From: JBGTBQ01 sp041749275
GTDB lineage: Bacteria > Acidobacteriota > Blastocatellia > Pyrinomonadales > Pyrinomonadaceae
DNA length: 14,202 nt
Assembly (NCBI GenBank): GCA_041749275.1
Contig: JBGTBQ010000161.1
Location: forward strand, 1 to 14,202
Direction: 5' to 3'
Part shown: positions 1 through 6,728 of the stretch, one piece after another
How the letters are laid out: the number at the start of each line of letters is the position of its first letter
Numbering within the stretch: position 1 is the first letter of the stretch
The notes under the pieces: generated by a model
Told to the model about the DNA's origin: nothing
What the model saw: only the letters and a program-made list of their open reading frames with translations
Databases searched by the model: none
Made by a program: the position numbers and the translations under genes

Positions 1-501
1 CCCGTCAGACCGCGCACGACTTTCAACGTCGGTCGCATCAAGGGCGGCGCGGGCGTCAACGTCATCCCGCGCGAGGCCGCGATGGACGTTGACCTGCGCT
101 CCGAGTCGGCGGAAGAACTCGCGCGTCTCGACGCCTTCTTCCGCCGCGCCGTGCGCGAGGCCGCCGACGACGAAAACAACACGCGCCGCGCGGGGACGCC
201 GCCGCTCGAACTGGACGTGAAATTGATCGGCGACCGACCGAGCGGCGAGACTCCCCCGGCCAGTCAACTCGTGCGTCTCGCCCAAGAGGCGACGCGCGCG
301 CTCGGCTTGACGCCGCGCCTCGAATGCTCTTCGACCGACTCGAACATCGCCATCTCGCGCGGCATTCCCGCCGTCACCGTCGGCGCGGGCGGCACGAGCG
401 GCCACTCGCACACGCTCGACGAATGGTACGACCCACGCGGGCGCGACGCCGGATTGAAACGTGCGTTGCTTCTCACGCTCGGTGTGGTCGGACTCAGTTA
501 A
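1..501 (+). CDS. M20 family metallopeptidase, C-terminal part (5' end outside window)
   Basis: The reading frame is open from base 1, so the start and the N-terminal catalytic half lie upstream. The visible 166 residues hold the end of the dimerisation (lid) domain, with the typical M20 phrase NVGRIKGGAGVNVIPREA followed by DVDLRS (residues 9-33 of the fragment). The C-terminal catalytic part has STDSNIAISRGIPAVTVG and then GHSHTLDEW. In this family the His of the HTxxE-like motif (about residue 137 here) is a zinc ligand. M20 enzymes are cytosolic zinc/cobalt exopeptidases or amidases such as PepT, ArgE, DapE and carboxypeptidase G2. The pattern looks most like the peptidase (PepT/CPG2-like) branch, but the substrate cannot be told without the N-terminal half. 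The gene ends with TAA, and no strong terminator follows directly. Confidence 0.88.
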   Translation, partial: PVRPRTTFNVGRIKGGAGVNVIPREAAMDVDLRSESAEELARLDAFFRRAVREAADDENNTRRAGTPPLELDVKLIGDRPSGETPPASQLVRLAQEATRALGLTPRLECSSTDSNIAISRGIPAVTVGAGGTSGHSHTLDEWYDPRGRDAGLKRALLLTLGVVGLS

Positions 502-809
502 GTCGCAAGTAAAGTCGTGCTCAAAGAATCAGGCTCGGGCTTTGAAAAGAGCGGGGCGACACGGTCTCATCGGAAGTGAACAAACTTTCTCTCCACGGAA
601 GCCGCCCCGCCGCACAACCTTTGTTGTTCCCGGTTCGGATCAGCGCATACCTTGAAGCACGGCCACACGCATTATCACAAGCAGAATTACCGCCGCGAAA
701 GATGTGGGCGGCAGGCGCGTCCGCGACTCGCGGCGGGTGGGTGACGACATCGGTGCGCCCGTCAAGCCGTGTGGGGCTGAAAGGATAAAGCCCCGCCTCA
801 AATTCATAG
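502..809. other. 308-base intergenic region, no recognisable gene
   Basis: No convincing coding frame, RNA gene or known riboswitch is recognised between the peptidase and the transporter. Visible structure is limited. A 6-bp GC stem (773-778 with 789-794) has a 10-base loop containing AAGGA. A weaker pairing joins CGGGTG near 733 to CGCCCG near 755. The first hairpin lies 15 bases before the transporter ATG and would fall in its 5' leader. Promoter hexamers were looked for but none is convincing. Short frames crossing the region show no family resemblance and run into the neighbouring genes in the wrong frame. Confidence 0.5.
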
Positions 810-2039
810 ATGATCGAAGCTTCTGAAAATGCGGAAGGCGCGGGTCGCTGGCGCGTGCTCGCGCTGCTGGCCGTCGCGGAGCTGCTCTGCATCTCTCTGT
901 GGTTCTCGGCCTCGGCGGTCGTGCCCGCTCTCAGCGCGGAGTGGAAACTATCGGAATCGGGCGCGGGCTGGCTCACGCTGGCCGTGCAACTCGGTTTCGT
1001 CATGGGCACTCTCTTGAGCGCGCTGCTCAATCTTCCCGACATCATCAGCGCACGGCGTTTGGTCGTGGTCGCGGCCATGTGCGGCGCGGGCGTGAACGCG
1101 CTGTTCGGACTCTTCGCCGGCGACTTTACGACGGGCGTCGTCTTGCGCTTCATCGTCGGCGTCTGTCTGGCGGGGGTGTACCCGCCGGGCATGAAGATCA
1201 TGGCGACGTGGTTCCGGCGCGGGCGCGGGGCGGCGCTCGGGGTGCTGGTCGGCGCTTTGACGCTCGGCAAGGCCGCGCCTTATCTCGTCAACGTGCTGGG
1301 GAGCAGCGAGTGGCGTTTGAACGTACTGCTGGCCTCGGCGCTCGCCGTCGCTGGTGGACTGATCGTGCTGCTCTTCGTCGGCGACGGCCCGTACACCACG
1401 CCCGCCGCGCGGTTCGACATCCGGCAGGCCGCGCTCGTCTTCAAGAATCGCGGCGTGCGCCTCGCCAACTTCGGCTACTTCGGCCACATGTGGGAACTGT
1501 ACGCGATGTGGACGTGGCTGCCCGTGATGATTCGCGCGAGCGTGGCGGCGAGGGGCGAGCCGTCGGCGCTGGCCGAGTTCGCGTCGTTCCTCGTCATCGG
1601 CGGGGGCGCCGTGGGCAGCGTCGCGGCGGGTCTCGTGGCCGACCGCGTGGGGCGCACCATCGTCGCCTCGATAGCGATGATCGTGAGCGGCGCGTGCTGT
1701 CTGCTCATCGGTTTCACGTTCGACGCCGGAAGCGAATGGCTGCTCATCGCGGTCGCGTTCGTGTGGGGCGTCAGCGTCATCGCCGACTCGGCGCAGTTCT
1801 CCGCGTGCGTGACGGAACTCGGCGACCCGCGCTACATGGGCACGGCGCTGACCGTGCAGACGTGCTGCGGGTTTCTTTTGACGACCGCCTCGATACATCT
1901 CATCCCGCTGCTCGTCGAACAGGTCGGCTGGCGTTACGCCTTCATCGTGCTCGCGCCCGGCCCGCTGTTCGGCGTCATCTCGATGATGCGGCTGCGCGCG
2001 CTGCCGGAAGCGTCGAAGCTCGCCGGCGGGAGAGGATAA
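810..2039 (+). CDS. Major facilitator superfamily (MFS) transporter
   Basis: A 409-residue, strongly hydrophobic protein with about twelve predicted membrane helices in two six-helix halves, the standard MFS size. The first half has the LWFSASAVVPAL helix and a cytoplasmic loop with DIISARRL where MFS motif A is expected. The second half repeats it as ADRVGRT (about residues 277-283) before helix 8. Charged residues cluster between the halves (about 193-205). It would act in the inner membrane as a proton-coupled or facilitated transporter. The sequence does not reveal the substrate; resemblance to the nitrate/cyanate-type (NarK/CynX) side of the superfamily is only an impression. ATG at 810 is the first possible start, because an in-frame TAG lies just before it at 807-809. 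No good Shine-Dalgarno precedes it. The NUDIX gene follows after 18 bases, suggesting one transcript. Confidence 0.85.
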   Translation: MIEASENAEGAGRWRVLALLAVAELLCISLWFSASAVVPALSAEWKLSESGAGWLTLAVQLGFVMGTLLSALLNLPDIISARRLVVVAAMCGAGVNALFGLFAGDFTTGVVLRFIVGVCLAGVYPPGMKIMATWFRRGRGAALGVLVGALTLGKAAPYLVNVLGSSEWRLNVLLASALAVAGGLIVLLFVGDGPYTTPAARFDIRQAALVFKNRGVRLANFGYFGHMWELYAMWTWLPVMIRASVAARGEPSALAEFASFLVIGGGAVGSVAAGLVADRVGRTIVASIAMIVSGACCLLIGFTFDAGSEWLLIAVAFVWGVSVIADSAQFSACVTELGDPRYMGTALTVQTCCGFLLTTASIHLIPLLVEQVGWRYAFIVLAPGPLFGVISMMRLRALPEASKLAGGRG

Positions 2040-2046
2040 AACAGAA

Positions 2047-2053
2047 GGGAGGG
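2047..2053 (+). promoter_or_regulatory. Shine-Dalgarno of the NUDIX gene
   Basis: GGGAGGG lies in the 18-base gap after the transporter stop, a few bases before ATG 2058. It fixes that start and supports separate translation within a shared transcript. Confidence 0.75.
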
Positions 2054-2057
2054 TTCA

Positions 2058-2642
2058 ATGAAAAAGCATGGGCCGTGGACGATCAAGTCTTCGGAGCAAC
2101 TGTATCAGGATAAGTACGTGGAGTTCCGCGTGGACGAAGTGTTGAAGCCGAGCGGCGAGCCGAGCAAGTACGCGGTCGCGCGGATGCTGCCGGGCGTCTC
2201 GGTGCTGGCGTTGGACGCGGATGGGTTCGTCCACCTGACGAGACAGTTCCGCTACGGGATTGGCCGGGAGTCGGTCGAGGTGGTGAGCGGCGGGCTGGAC
2301 GACGGCGAGGAAGAGCGCGCGGCGGCCCGGCGCGAGTTGCGCGAAGAACTCGGCATCGAGGCCGGCCACCTGACAGACCTCGGACTGGTGGACGCCGTCA
2401 CCTCGCAGGCTTCGGCGCCCGCGCGAATTTTCCTCGCGCGCGATTTGAAGTTCGGCGAGCCTGACCGCGGCGGCTCCGAGATTATGGAGACGGTCAAAGT
2501 CGAATTCGACGAAGCCGTGCGGATGGTGATGCGTGGCGAGATCACGCACGCCCTCAGTTGCGTGTTGATTCTGAAGGCGCGGGAATTTTTGCGAAGCGAG
2601 GGTCAAGTAGACGGCGGCGTTGTGAAATATGCTGGGCGGTAA
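2058..2642 (+). CDS. NUDIX hydrolase, ADP-ribose/nucleotide-sugar pyrophosphatase type
   Basis: The 194-residue protein carries a complete Nudix box, GX5EX7REUXEEXGU, at residues 78-100 (GG-LDDGE ... RELREELGI). Its glutamates bind the divalent metals used to hydrolyse X-linked nucleoside diphosphates. The N-terminal strand region (about 15-60), with a conserved QFRYGIGRESVEVVSGG lead-in to the box, and the end (MRGEITHALSCVLIL, about 157-171) resemble ADP-ribose pyrophosphatase and GDP-mannose/ADP-sugar hydrolases (NudF/NudK group). The likely role is cytosolic house-cleaning of ADP-ribose or nucleotide sugars; the exact substrate is not determinable. It probably shares a transcript with the MFS gene upstream, though no functional link is evident. 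A strong hairpin starts five bases after the stop. Confidence 0.88.
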   Translation: MKKHGPWTIKSSEQLYQDKYVEFRVDEVLKPSGEPSKYAVARMLPGVSVLALDADGFVHLTRQFRYGIGRESVEVVSGGLDDGEEERAAARRELREELGIEAGHLTDLGLVDAVTSQASAPARIFLARDLKFGEPDRGGSEIMETVKVEFDEAVRMVMRGEITHALSCVLILKAREFLRSEGQVDGGVVKYAGR

Positions 2643-2646
2643 AAGT

Positions 2647-2680
2647 AAGGCGCGCGACCGAGACTGTGGTCGCGCGCCTT
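2647..2680. terminator. Bidirectional hairpin terminator
   Basis: A perfect 13-bp stem (2647-2659 with 2668-2680), mostly GC, encloses an 8-base loop between two converging genes. On the + strand it is followed by the AT-rich GAATTTTATA. On the - strand it is followed by TTACTTTT. Neither is a clean U-tract, but position and symmetry fit a terminator serving both the NUDIX and hemerythrin genes. Confidence 0.75.
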
Positions 2681-2705
2681 GAATTTTATAGCAGGCGGCG
2701 CGCCG

Positions 2706-3167
2706 TCACGCCCGCGCCTTTTTTGTCTGGCCTTCCTGTCGCTTCTTCTCTTCTTCCATTTGCGCGCCGAGCTGGTTGATCTGCTCCTCGCTCAACACTT
2801 CGCGCGTCTTCTGGAACATCTCGCCCTCTTCCTCTTCGACGTGATGCTCGACGTTCTCTTTCAAGACTTTCAGCTTGGCCGCCCACTGCTCGGTGTCAAC
2901 GGGCATCTCGTCGAGTTCACCGAGGAGCGTCTTGATGACGTGGTGCTCCTCGAAACCTTCGAGCACAATCGCGCGCGTCTCGGCCTCGCGCTTGATCGAG
3001 GGATAGAAGATCGTCTCCTCGATGTGCGCGTGGATGTCGAGGTTCTTCTTCAGTTCCGTGAATAGTTCTTCGCGTGTCTTGACGGCGCGTTCGGTCGTCG
3101 GTTCGAGTTGCTGGAAAATCCCGGACACCTTTTTGTGGTCTTCCTTCAGCAGTTGAAAAGCGTTCAT
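2706..3167 (-). CDS. Hemerythrin HHE domain protein
   Basis: A 153-residue, mainly helical acidic protein matching the bacterial hemerythrin/HHE cation-binding family. The iron-ligand pattern of a four-helix bundle is visible: H11 in LKEDHKKV, H46/H48 with E50/E51 in HAHIEETIFYP, H75/H76 in EEHHVIKTL, and H108/H109 with E113 in EHHVEEEEGEMF. Such proteins hold a non-haem di-iron centre and are linked to oxygen, NO or oxidative-stress sensing and protection in the cytoplasm. The tail from about residue 135 is Lys/Glu-rich and probably disordered. The start is well supported: CAGGGGGTGAGAG lies just upstream on this strand. The gene diverges from the molybdopterin oxidoreductase gene, so the two may share control. 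The individual ligand assignments are inferred from the family. Confidence 0.9.
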   Translation of the reverse strand: MNAFQLLKEDHKKVSGIFQQLEPTTERAVKTREELFTELKKNLDIHAHIEETIFYPSIKREAETRAIVLEGFEEHHVIKTLLGELDEMPVDTEQWAAKLKVLKENVEHHVEEEEGEMFQKTREVLSEEQINQLGAQMEEEKKRQEGQTKKARA

Positions 3168-3307
3168 CTCTCACCCCCTGTTTAAGTAGTGTTGCCACAC
3201 GCTTGCACGGTAACGATACGCGGCAAGCGCTGTTTCGAATAAGGCAATCAAGCACAGTGCCAATGATGGCGGTGATGAAGTAAACTGACGCGCACACGGA
3301 GCGTGCG
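3168..3307. promoter_or_regulatory. Divergent promoter region between hemerythrin and YdeP-type genes
   Basis: These 140 bases must hold the promoters of both diverging genes. On the + strand TTGCCA (3192-3197) lies 17 bases before GATACG (3215-3220), a weak sigma70-like pair. On the - strand TTGGCA is seen near 3260, but its -10 partner is poor. An inverted repeat GCTTGC/GCAAGC (3201-3206 and 3223-3228) overlaps the + strand candidate and could be an operator. GGAG at 3298-3301 is a modest ribosome site for the gene at 3308. All site assignments are tentative. Confidence 0.35.
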
Positions 3308-5785
3308 ATGACGAACAGAGAGCAGCGGCGGGATTCCGCGAGCGCATCCTCGGACACGAGCGAGACGGCGTCCGCGACTCAGCCGTCACACTACAACGTG
3401 AGCAAGGGAGAACCCGTCGGCGGCGACAAGACGAGCGCCGGCGAAGCGCCCGCGCCTTCGCTCGTCCACGCCGCGCCGCCCGAAGAGTTTACGGGCCGTC
3501 TCAAAGTCGGGCCGGTGAAAGAGGTCGCCGGGGGCGTGCCCGCCGTCCTCGCCAGCATCAAGCACGCATGGCGCGAGATGGGCGCGGCGCGCTCGATAAA
3601 GACGCTGCTGGATGTGAACCAGAAGGACGGCTTCGACTGTCCGGGCTGTGCGTGGCCCGACCCCGAAGGCGAGCGGTCGCATTTTGAATACTGCGAGAAC
3701 GGCGCGAAGGCCGTCGCCGAGGAAGCGACGACGAAACGCGTCACGCCCGACTTCTTCCGCGAGTGGAGCGTCGCCGATCTCTCTCGCAAGTCCGACTACT
3801 GGCTCGGCAAACAAGGGCGCATCACGCAGCCCTTCATCCTCCGGCGCGGCGCGACGCACTACGAAGCCCTCGGTTGGGACGCGGCATTTAAAACAATCGC
3901 GGCTGAACTCAATGCGCTCGATTCGCCGGACGAAGCGGCCTTCTACACGTCGGGCCGCACGTCGAACGAGGCCGCGTTTCTCTATCAACTTTTCGTCCGC
4001 CTGTTCGGCACCAACAACCTGCCCGACTGCTCGAACATGTGCCACGAGTCTTCGGGCACGGCGCTGACTGAGACCATCGGCGTCGGCAAGGGCACCGTCA
4101 CGCTCGAAGACTTTGACCGCGCCGAATGCATCTTCATCATCGGCCAGAATCCGGGGACGAACCACCCGCGGATGCTGACGGCCCTGCAACGCGCGAAACG
4201 GCGCGGCTGTAAGATCGTCCACGTCAACCCGCTCCCCGAAACCGGCCTCCAACGCTTCAAGCACCCGCAAAATCCGCTCGACATGCTGGGCCGGGGCACA
4301 CAGCTCTCCGACCTCTTCCTGCAAGTGCGCGTCAACGGCGACGTGCCGCTCTTGAAGGGCATTATGAAAGTGGTGCTCGAAGAAGAAGCCCGACGACCCG
4401 GCGAGGTGCTCGACGCAAACTTTATCAAAGAGAAGACCGCCGGGTTCGAGGAGTTCGCCGTCGCGCTCAAACAGACAAGTTGGGACGACATCGTGGAGCA
4501 CAGCGGCGTCGCGCGCGAGGAGCTGCGCGAGGCGGCGCGCATCTTTATCGAATCATCGCGCACCATCGTCTGCTGGGCGATGGGGCTGACGCAGCACAAG
4601 AACGCGGTCGCCAACATACAGGAGATCGTCAACCTGCTTCTCTTGCGCGGGCAGATCGGCCAGCCCGGCGCGGGCGCGTGTCCCGTGCGCGGCCACTCGA
4701 ACGTGCAGGGCGACCGCACGATGGGCGTCTGGGAGCGCCCCACCGCAAGCTTCCTCGACCAACTCGCGCGCGCCCTCGACTTCGAGCCGCCGCGCCGCCA
4801 CGGACTCGACACCGTCGGCGCGATTCGCGCGATGCACGACCGGAGCGTGAAAATCTTCTTCGCCCTCGGCGGCAACTTTCTCTCCGCCACGCCCGACACC
4901 GAATACACGGCGGAAGCCTTGCGCCGCTGTCGCCTGACGGCGCACGTCTCGACGAAACTGAATCGCGCGCATCTCGTCACGGGCGAGCAGGCTCTCATCC
5001 TGCCGTGCCTCGGTCGCACTGAATTTGACAAGCAAGCTACGGGGCCGCAGTTCGTCAGCGTCGAAAACTCGATGGGCGTCGTCCACGCCTCGCGCGGGAG
5101 TCTGGAGCCGGCATCGGAACACTTGTTGAGCGAGCCGGTGATTGTCGCGCGGCTCGCGCGCGCGACTTTGGGCGAGCGCGGCGGCGTCGAGTGGGAACGG
5201 CTGGCGGAAGACTACGACCGCATCCGTGATTTAATCGCGCGCACGATCCCCGGCTTTGAAGATTTCAACCGGCGCGTGCGTGAACCGGGCGGCTTTTATC
5301 TCCCGAACGCCGCGCGCGAGGGCGTCTTTAAAACCGCGAACGGCAAGGCCAACTTCACCGTCCACGAGCTGCCCCGGCACGACCTCGCGCCCGGACAGTT
5401 CCTGATGATGACGATGCGGAGCCACGATCAATTCAACACGACCATCTACGGACTCGATGACCGCTATCGCGGCATTTATAACGAGCGCCGCGTCGTCTTC
5501 CTCAACCCGGAGGACATGCGCGAAGCTGGCCTCGCGCCCGGTGAGGTCGTGGACATCACGAGCCACTTCGAGGGCGAGGAGCGATGCGTGCGCCGCTTCA
5601 TCGTCGTGCCCTACCGGATACCGCGCCGCTGCGCCGCAACCTACTTTCCGGAGGCTAACCCGCTCGTACACGTCGGCAGCGTCGCGGACGGGAGCAACAC
5701 TCCCGCCTCGAAGTCGGTCGTCGTCTCCCTGAGTCCATCCACCGAGCCTCTCAAGTTCGACTACGACCACGTTGACGGGCGGTAA
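3308..5785 (+). CDS. FdhF/YdeP family molybdopterin oxidoreductase (formate dehydrogenase alpha-like)
   Basis: An 825-residue protein of the DMSO-reductase superfamily, YdeP/FdhF-like branch. Family signatures are GFDCPGCAWPDP (residues 108-119), the following YCENGAKAVA (128-137), NMCHESSG (243-250), NPGTNHPRML (281-290), CPVRGHSNVQGDR (458-470), and a C-terminal dinucleotide-binding domain from about 690 with RSHDQFNTTIYGLDDRYRG. C245 falls where E. coli FdhF has its molybdenum-ligating selenocysteine, so this would be a Cys version. C111, C114 and C129 may take part in an Fe-S site, but the classical C-x2-C-x3-C spacing is absent. The first 60 residues are Ser/Thr/Ala-rich and look disordered, with no Tat motif, so it is probably cytosolic. 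The substrate is uncertain; E. coli YdeP is linked to acid resistance, and formate oxidation is not proven for the branch. The gene stands alone on its strand. Confidence 0.9.
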   Translation: MTNREQRRDSASASSDTSETASATQPSHYNVSKGEPVGGDKTSAGEAPAPSLVHAAPPEEFTGRLKVGPVKEVAGGVPAVLASIKHAWREMGAARSIKTLLDVNQKDGFDCPGCAWPDPEGERSHFEYCENGAKAVAEEATTKRVTPDFFREWSVADLSRKSDYWLGKQGRITQPFILRRGATHYEALGWDAAFKTIAAELNALDSPDEAAFYTSGRTSNEAAFLYQLFVRLFGTNNLPDCSNMCHESSGTALTETIGVGKGTVTLEDFDRAECIFIIGQNPGTNHPRMLTALQRAKRRGCKIVHVNPLPETGLQRFKHPQNPLDMLGRGTQLSDLFLQVRVNGDVPLLKGIMKVVLEEEARRPGEVLDANFIKEKTAGFEEFAVALKQTSWDDIVEHSGVAREELREAARIFIESSRTIVCWAMGLTQHKNAVANIQEIVNLLLLRGQIGQPGAGACPVRGHSNVQGDRTMGVWERPTASFLDQLARALDFEPPRRHGLDTVGAIRAMHDRSVKIFFALGGNFLSATPDTEYTAEALRRCRLTAHVSTKLNRAHLVTGEQALILPCLGRTEFDKQATGPQFVSVENSMGVVHASRGSLEPASEHLLSEPVIVARLARATLGERGGVEWERLAEDYDRIRDLIARTIPGFEDFNRRVREPGGFYLPNAAREGVFKTANGKANFTVHELPRHDLAPGQFLMMTMRSHDQFNTTIYGLDDRYRGIYNERRVVFLNPEDMREAGLAPGEVVDITSHFEGEERCVRRFIVVPYRIPRRCAATYFPEANPLVHVGSVADGSNTPASKSVVVSLSPSTEPLKFDYDHVDGR

Positions 5786-5824
5786 GAGCGAACCGCTGCG
5801 TTTTACCTTTGAGGGGCATGTGTA

Positions 5825-5940
5825 CATCGCCGCGTAGCGGTGAGATGAATTTAGCCCGGCTCTTCAGAGTCGGGTCATGTGACTGTTTCCCGGCGTTGAA
5901 ACGCCGGGCTAAAGTCATTTCGCCGCTACGCGGCGGGATG
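5825..5940. repeat. Branched palindromic intergenic element (REP-like)
   Basis: The outer arms 5825-5859 and 5904-5940 are near-perfect inverted repeats, with three mismatches and a 2-base indel. Inside, two hairpins can form: 5855-5874 (8 bp, loop TTCA) and 5889-5908 (CCCGGCGTT/AACGCCGGG, 9 bp, 2-base loop). Together they give a three-way-junction fold. Similar AGCCCGGCGTT...AACGCCGGGCT palindromes are, from memory, dispersed in some Acidobacteria and Planctomycetes. It lies between the molybdoenzyme and the EF-P paralogue, ending 31 bases before the latter's ribosome site, and could also stop transcription. Confidence 0.75.
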
Positions 5941-5971
5941 ACGTGCATCGTTCAGTTTAAATAGTTTGGAT

Positions 5972-5977
5972 GGAGGA
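5972..5977 (+). promoter_or_regulatory. Shine-Dalgarno that fixes the GTG start of the EF-P paralogue
   Basis: GGAGGA lies 9 bases before GTG 5987. The alternative in-frame TTG at 5966 lies upstream of this site and has none of its own, so the GTG is preferred. Confidence 0.85.
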
Positions 5978-5986
5978 ATAATTCGA

Positions 5987-6562
5987 GTGGCATTGACGGG
6001 AGCGAACGAGCTGAAGCGGAAGATGATGATTAAGGTGGACGGCGAGCCTTACGCGGTGGTGGAGGTTTTCTACGCATCGCCGACGGCGCGCGGGGCGGCG
6101 ACGATGGTGCGGACGCGGCTCCGGCACCTGTTGACGGGCGCGGTGCAGGAGAAGAGTTTTCGTTCGAGCGACAAGTTCGAGGAGCCGGATGTCGTGCTCG
6201 CGCCCGCGTCCTTAATGTACGCGGACGCGGACGGCTTTCACTTTATGGATGAGAAGACCTACGAGCAGTTTATGCTCCCCGCCGCGCAGGTCGGCGACGA
6301 CCGCGGCTATTTGAAGGACGGCACCGTCGTGCAGGTGATGAGATACGAGGGCGAGGCGGTCGCGCTCGAGCTGCCGCAGTTCGTCGAACTCACCGTCACC
6401 GAGACCGAGCCGGGCATCAAAGGCGACACGGCGGGCGCCGGGCGCGACCTCAAACCGGCGACGCTTGAGACGGGGCTGCGCGTCCGCGTCCCACTCTTCA
6501 TCAAAGAGGGCGAGCGCGTCCGCGTCAACACTCAAACGGGCGAGGTCGCGGGCCGGGCCTGA
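5987..6562 (+). CDS. efpL: Elongation factor P-like protein, EfpL (YeiP) type
   Basis: A 191-residue, full-length three-domain EF-P family protein: KOW-like domain about 1-66, OB domains about 67-129 and 130-191. EF-P proteins enter the ribosomal E site and relieve stalling at consecutive prolines. The loop that reaches the peptidyl-tRNA reads SPTARGAAT (residues 31-39), the signature of E. coli YeiP/EfpL, with Arg35 matching EfpL Arg33. Canonical E. coli EF-P instead has PGKG with a beta-lysylated Lys34. The third domain, however, reads PGIKGDTAGAG...KPATLETG, closer to canonical EF-P, while ALELPQ is YeiP-like. The start is GTG with GGAGGA nine bases upstream. The protein begins VALTGANELKRKMM, matching the family N-terminus with two extra residues. 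It may therefore work unmodified or through Arg35. A long hairpin follows the stop. Confidence 0.9.
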   Translation: MALTGANELKRKMMIKVDGEPYAVVEVFYASPTARGAATMVRTRLRHLLTGAVQEKSFRSSDKFEEPDVVLAPASLMYADADGFHFMDEKTYEQFMLPAAQVGDDRGYLKDGTVVQVMRYEGEAVALELPQFVELTVTETEPGIKGDTAGAGRDLKPATLETGLRVRVPLFIKEGERVRVNTQTGEVAGRA

Positions 6563-6567
6563 CGAAA

Positions 6568-6653
6568 GGATGAAGGATGAAGGACGAGGGATGAAGAAGA
6601 AACCGCGCTGGTTGACCGCCACGCTGTCATCCCTCGTCCTTCATCCTTCATCC
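6568..6653. repeat. 27-bp perfect inverted repeat of GGATGAA units
   Basis: Arm 6568-6594 is the exact reverse complement of 6627-6653, with a 32-base loop. Each arm is built from short direct units (GGATGAA, GGATGAA, then GGACGAG, GGATGA), so the element is both tandemly repeated and palindromic. It starts five bases after the efpL-like stop and the + strand continues with CTGCTTTTC, so it may serve as a terminator. The purine-rich arm composition contrasts with the GC-rich palindromes elsewhere in the window. Confidence 0.8.
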
Positions 6654-6728
6654 CTGCTTTTCAATGGTGTAAGCTATGGGCGTCGTTTCCGAAAGCCAAA
6701 GCAAAAAACATAGAACAGGAGTGGCAGG

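Noticed and set aside
502..809. Possible riboswitch upstream of the transporter (ykkC, TPP, cobalamin considered)
   Set aside because: GGATAAAGCCCC vaguely recalls the end of some riboswitches, but none of the conserved core motifs was found.
521..1270. 249-codon - strand frame across the intergenic region and the transporter start
   Set aside because: Low-complexity Ser/Ala/Thr/Arg composition with no domain, mostly antisense to the MFS gene.
899..2113. 404-codon + strand frame overlapping the MFS gene
   Set aside because: An Arg-rich frame-shifted shadow of the transporter, with no membrane helices or family motif.
3386..4501. 371-codon - strand frame inside the molybdopterin oxidoreductase gene
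   Set aside because: Antisense shadow; the + strand frame carries the conserved YdeP/FdhF motifs over its whole length.
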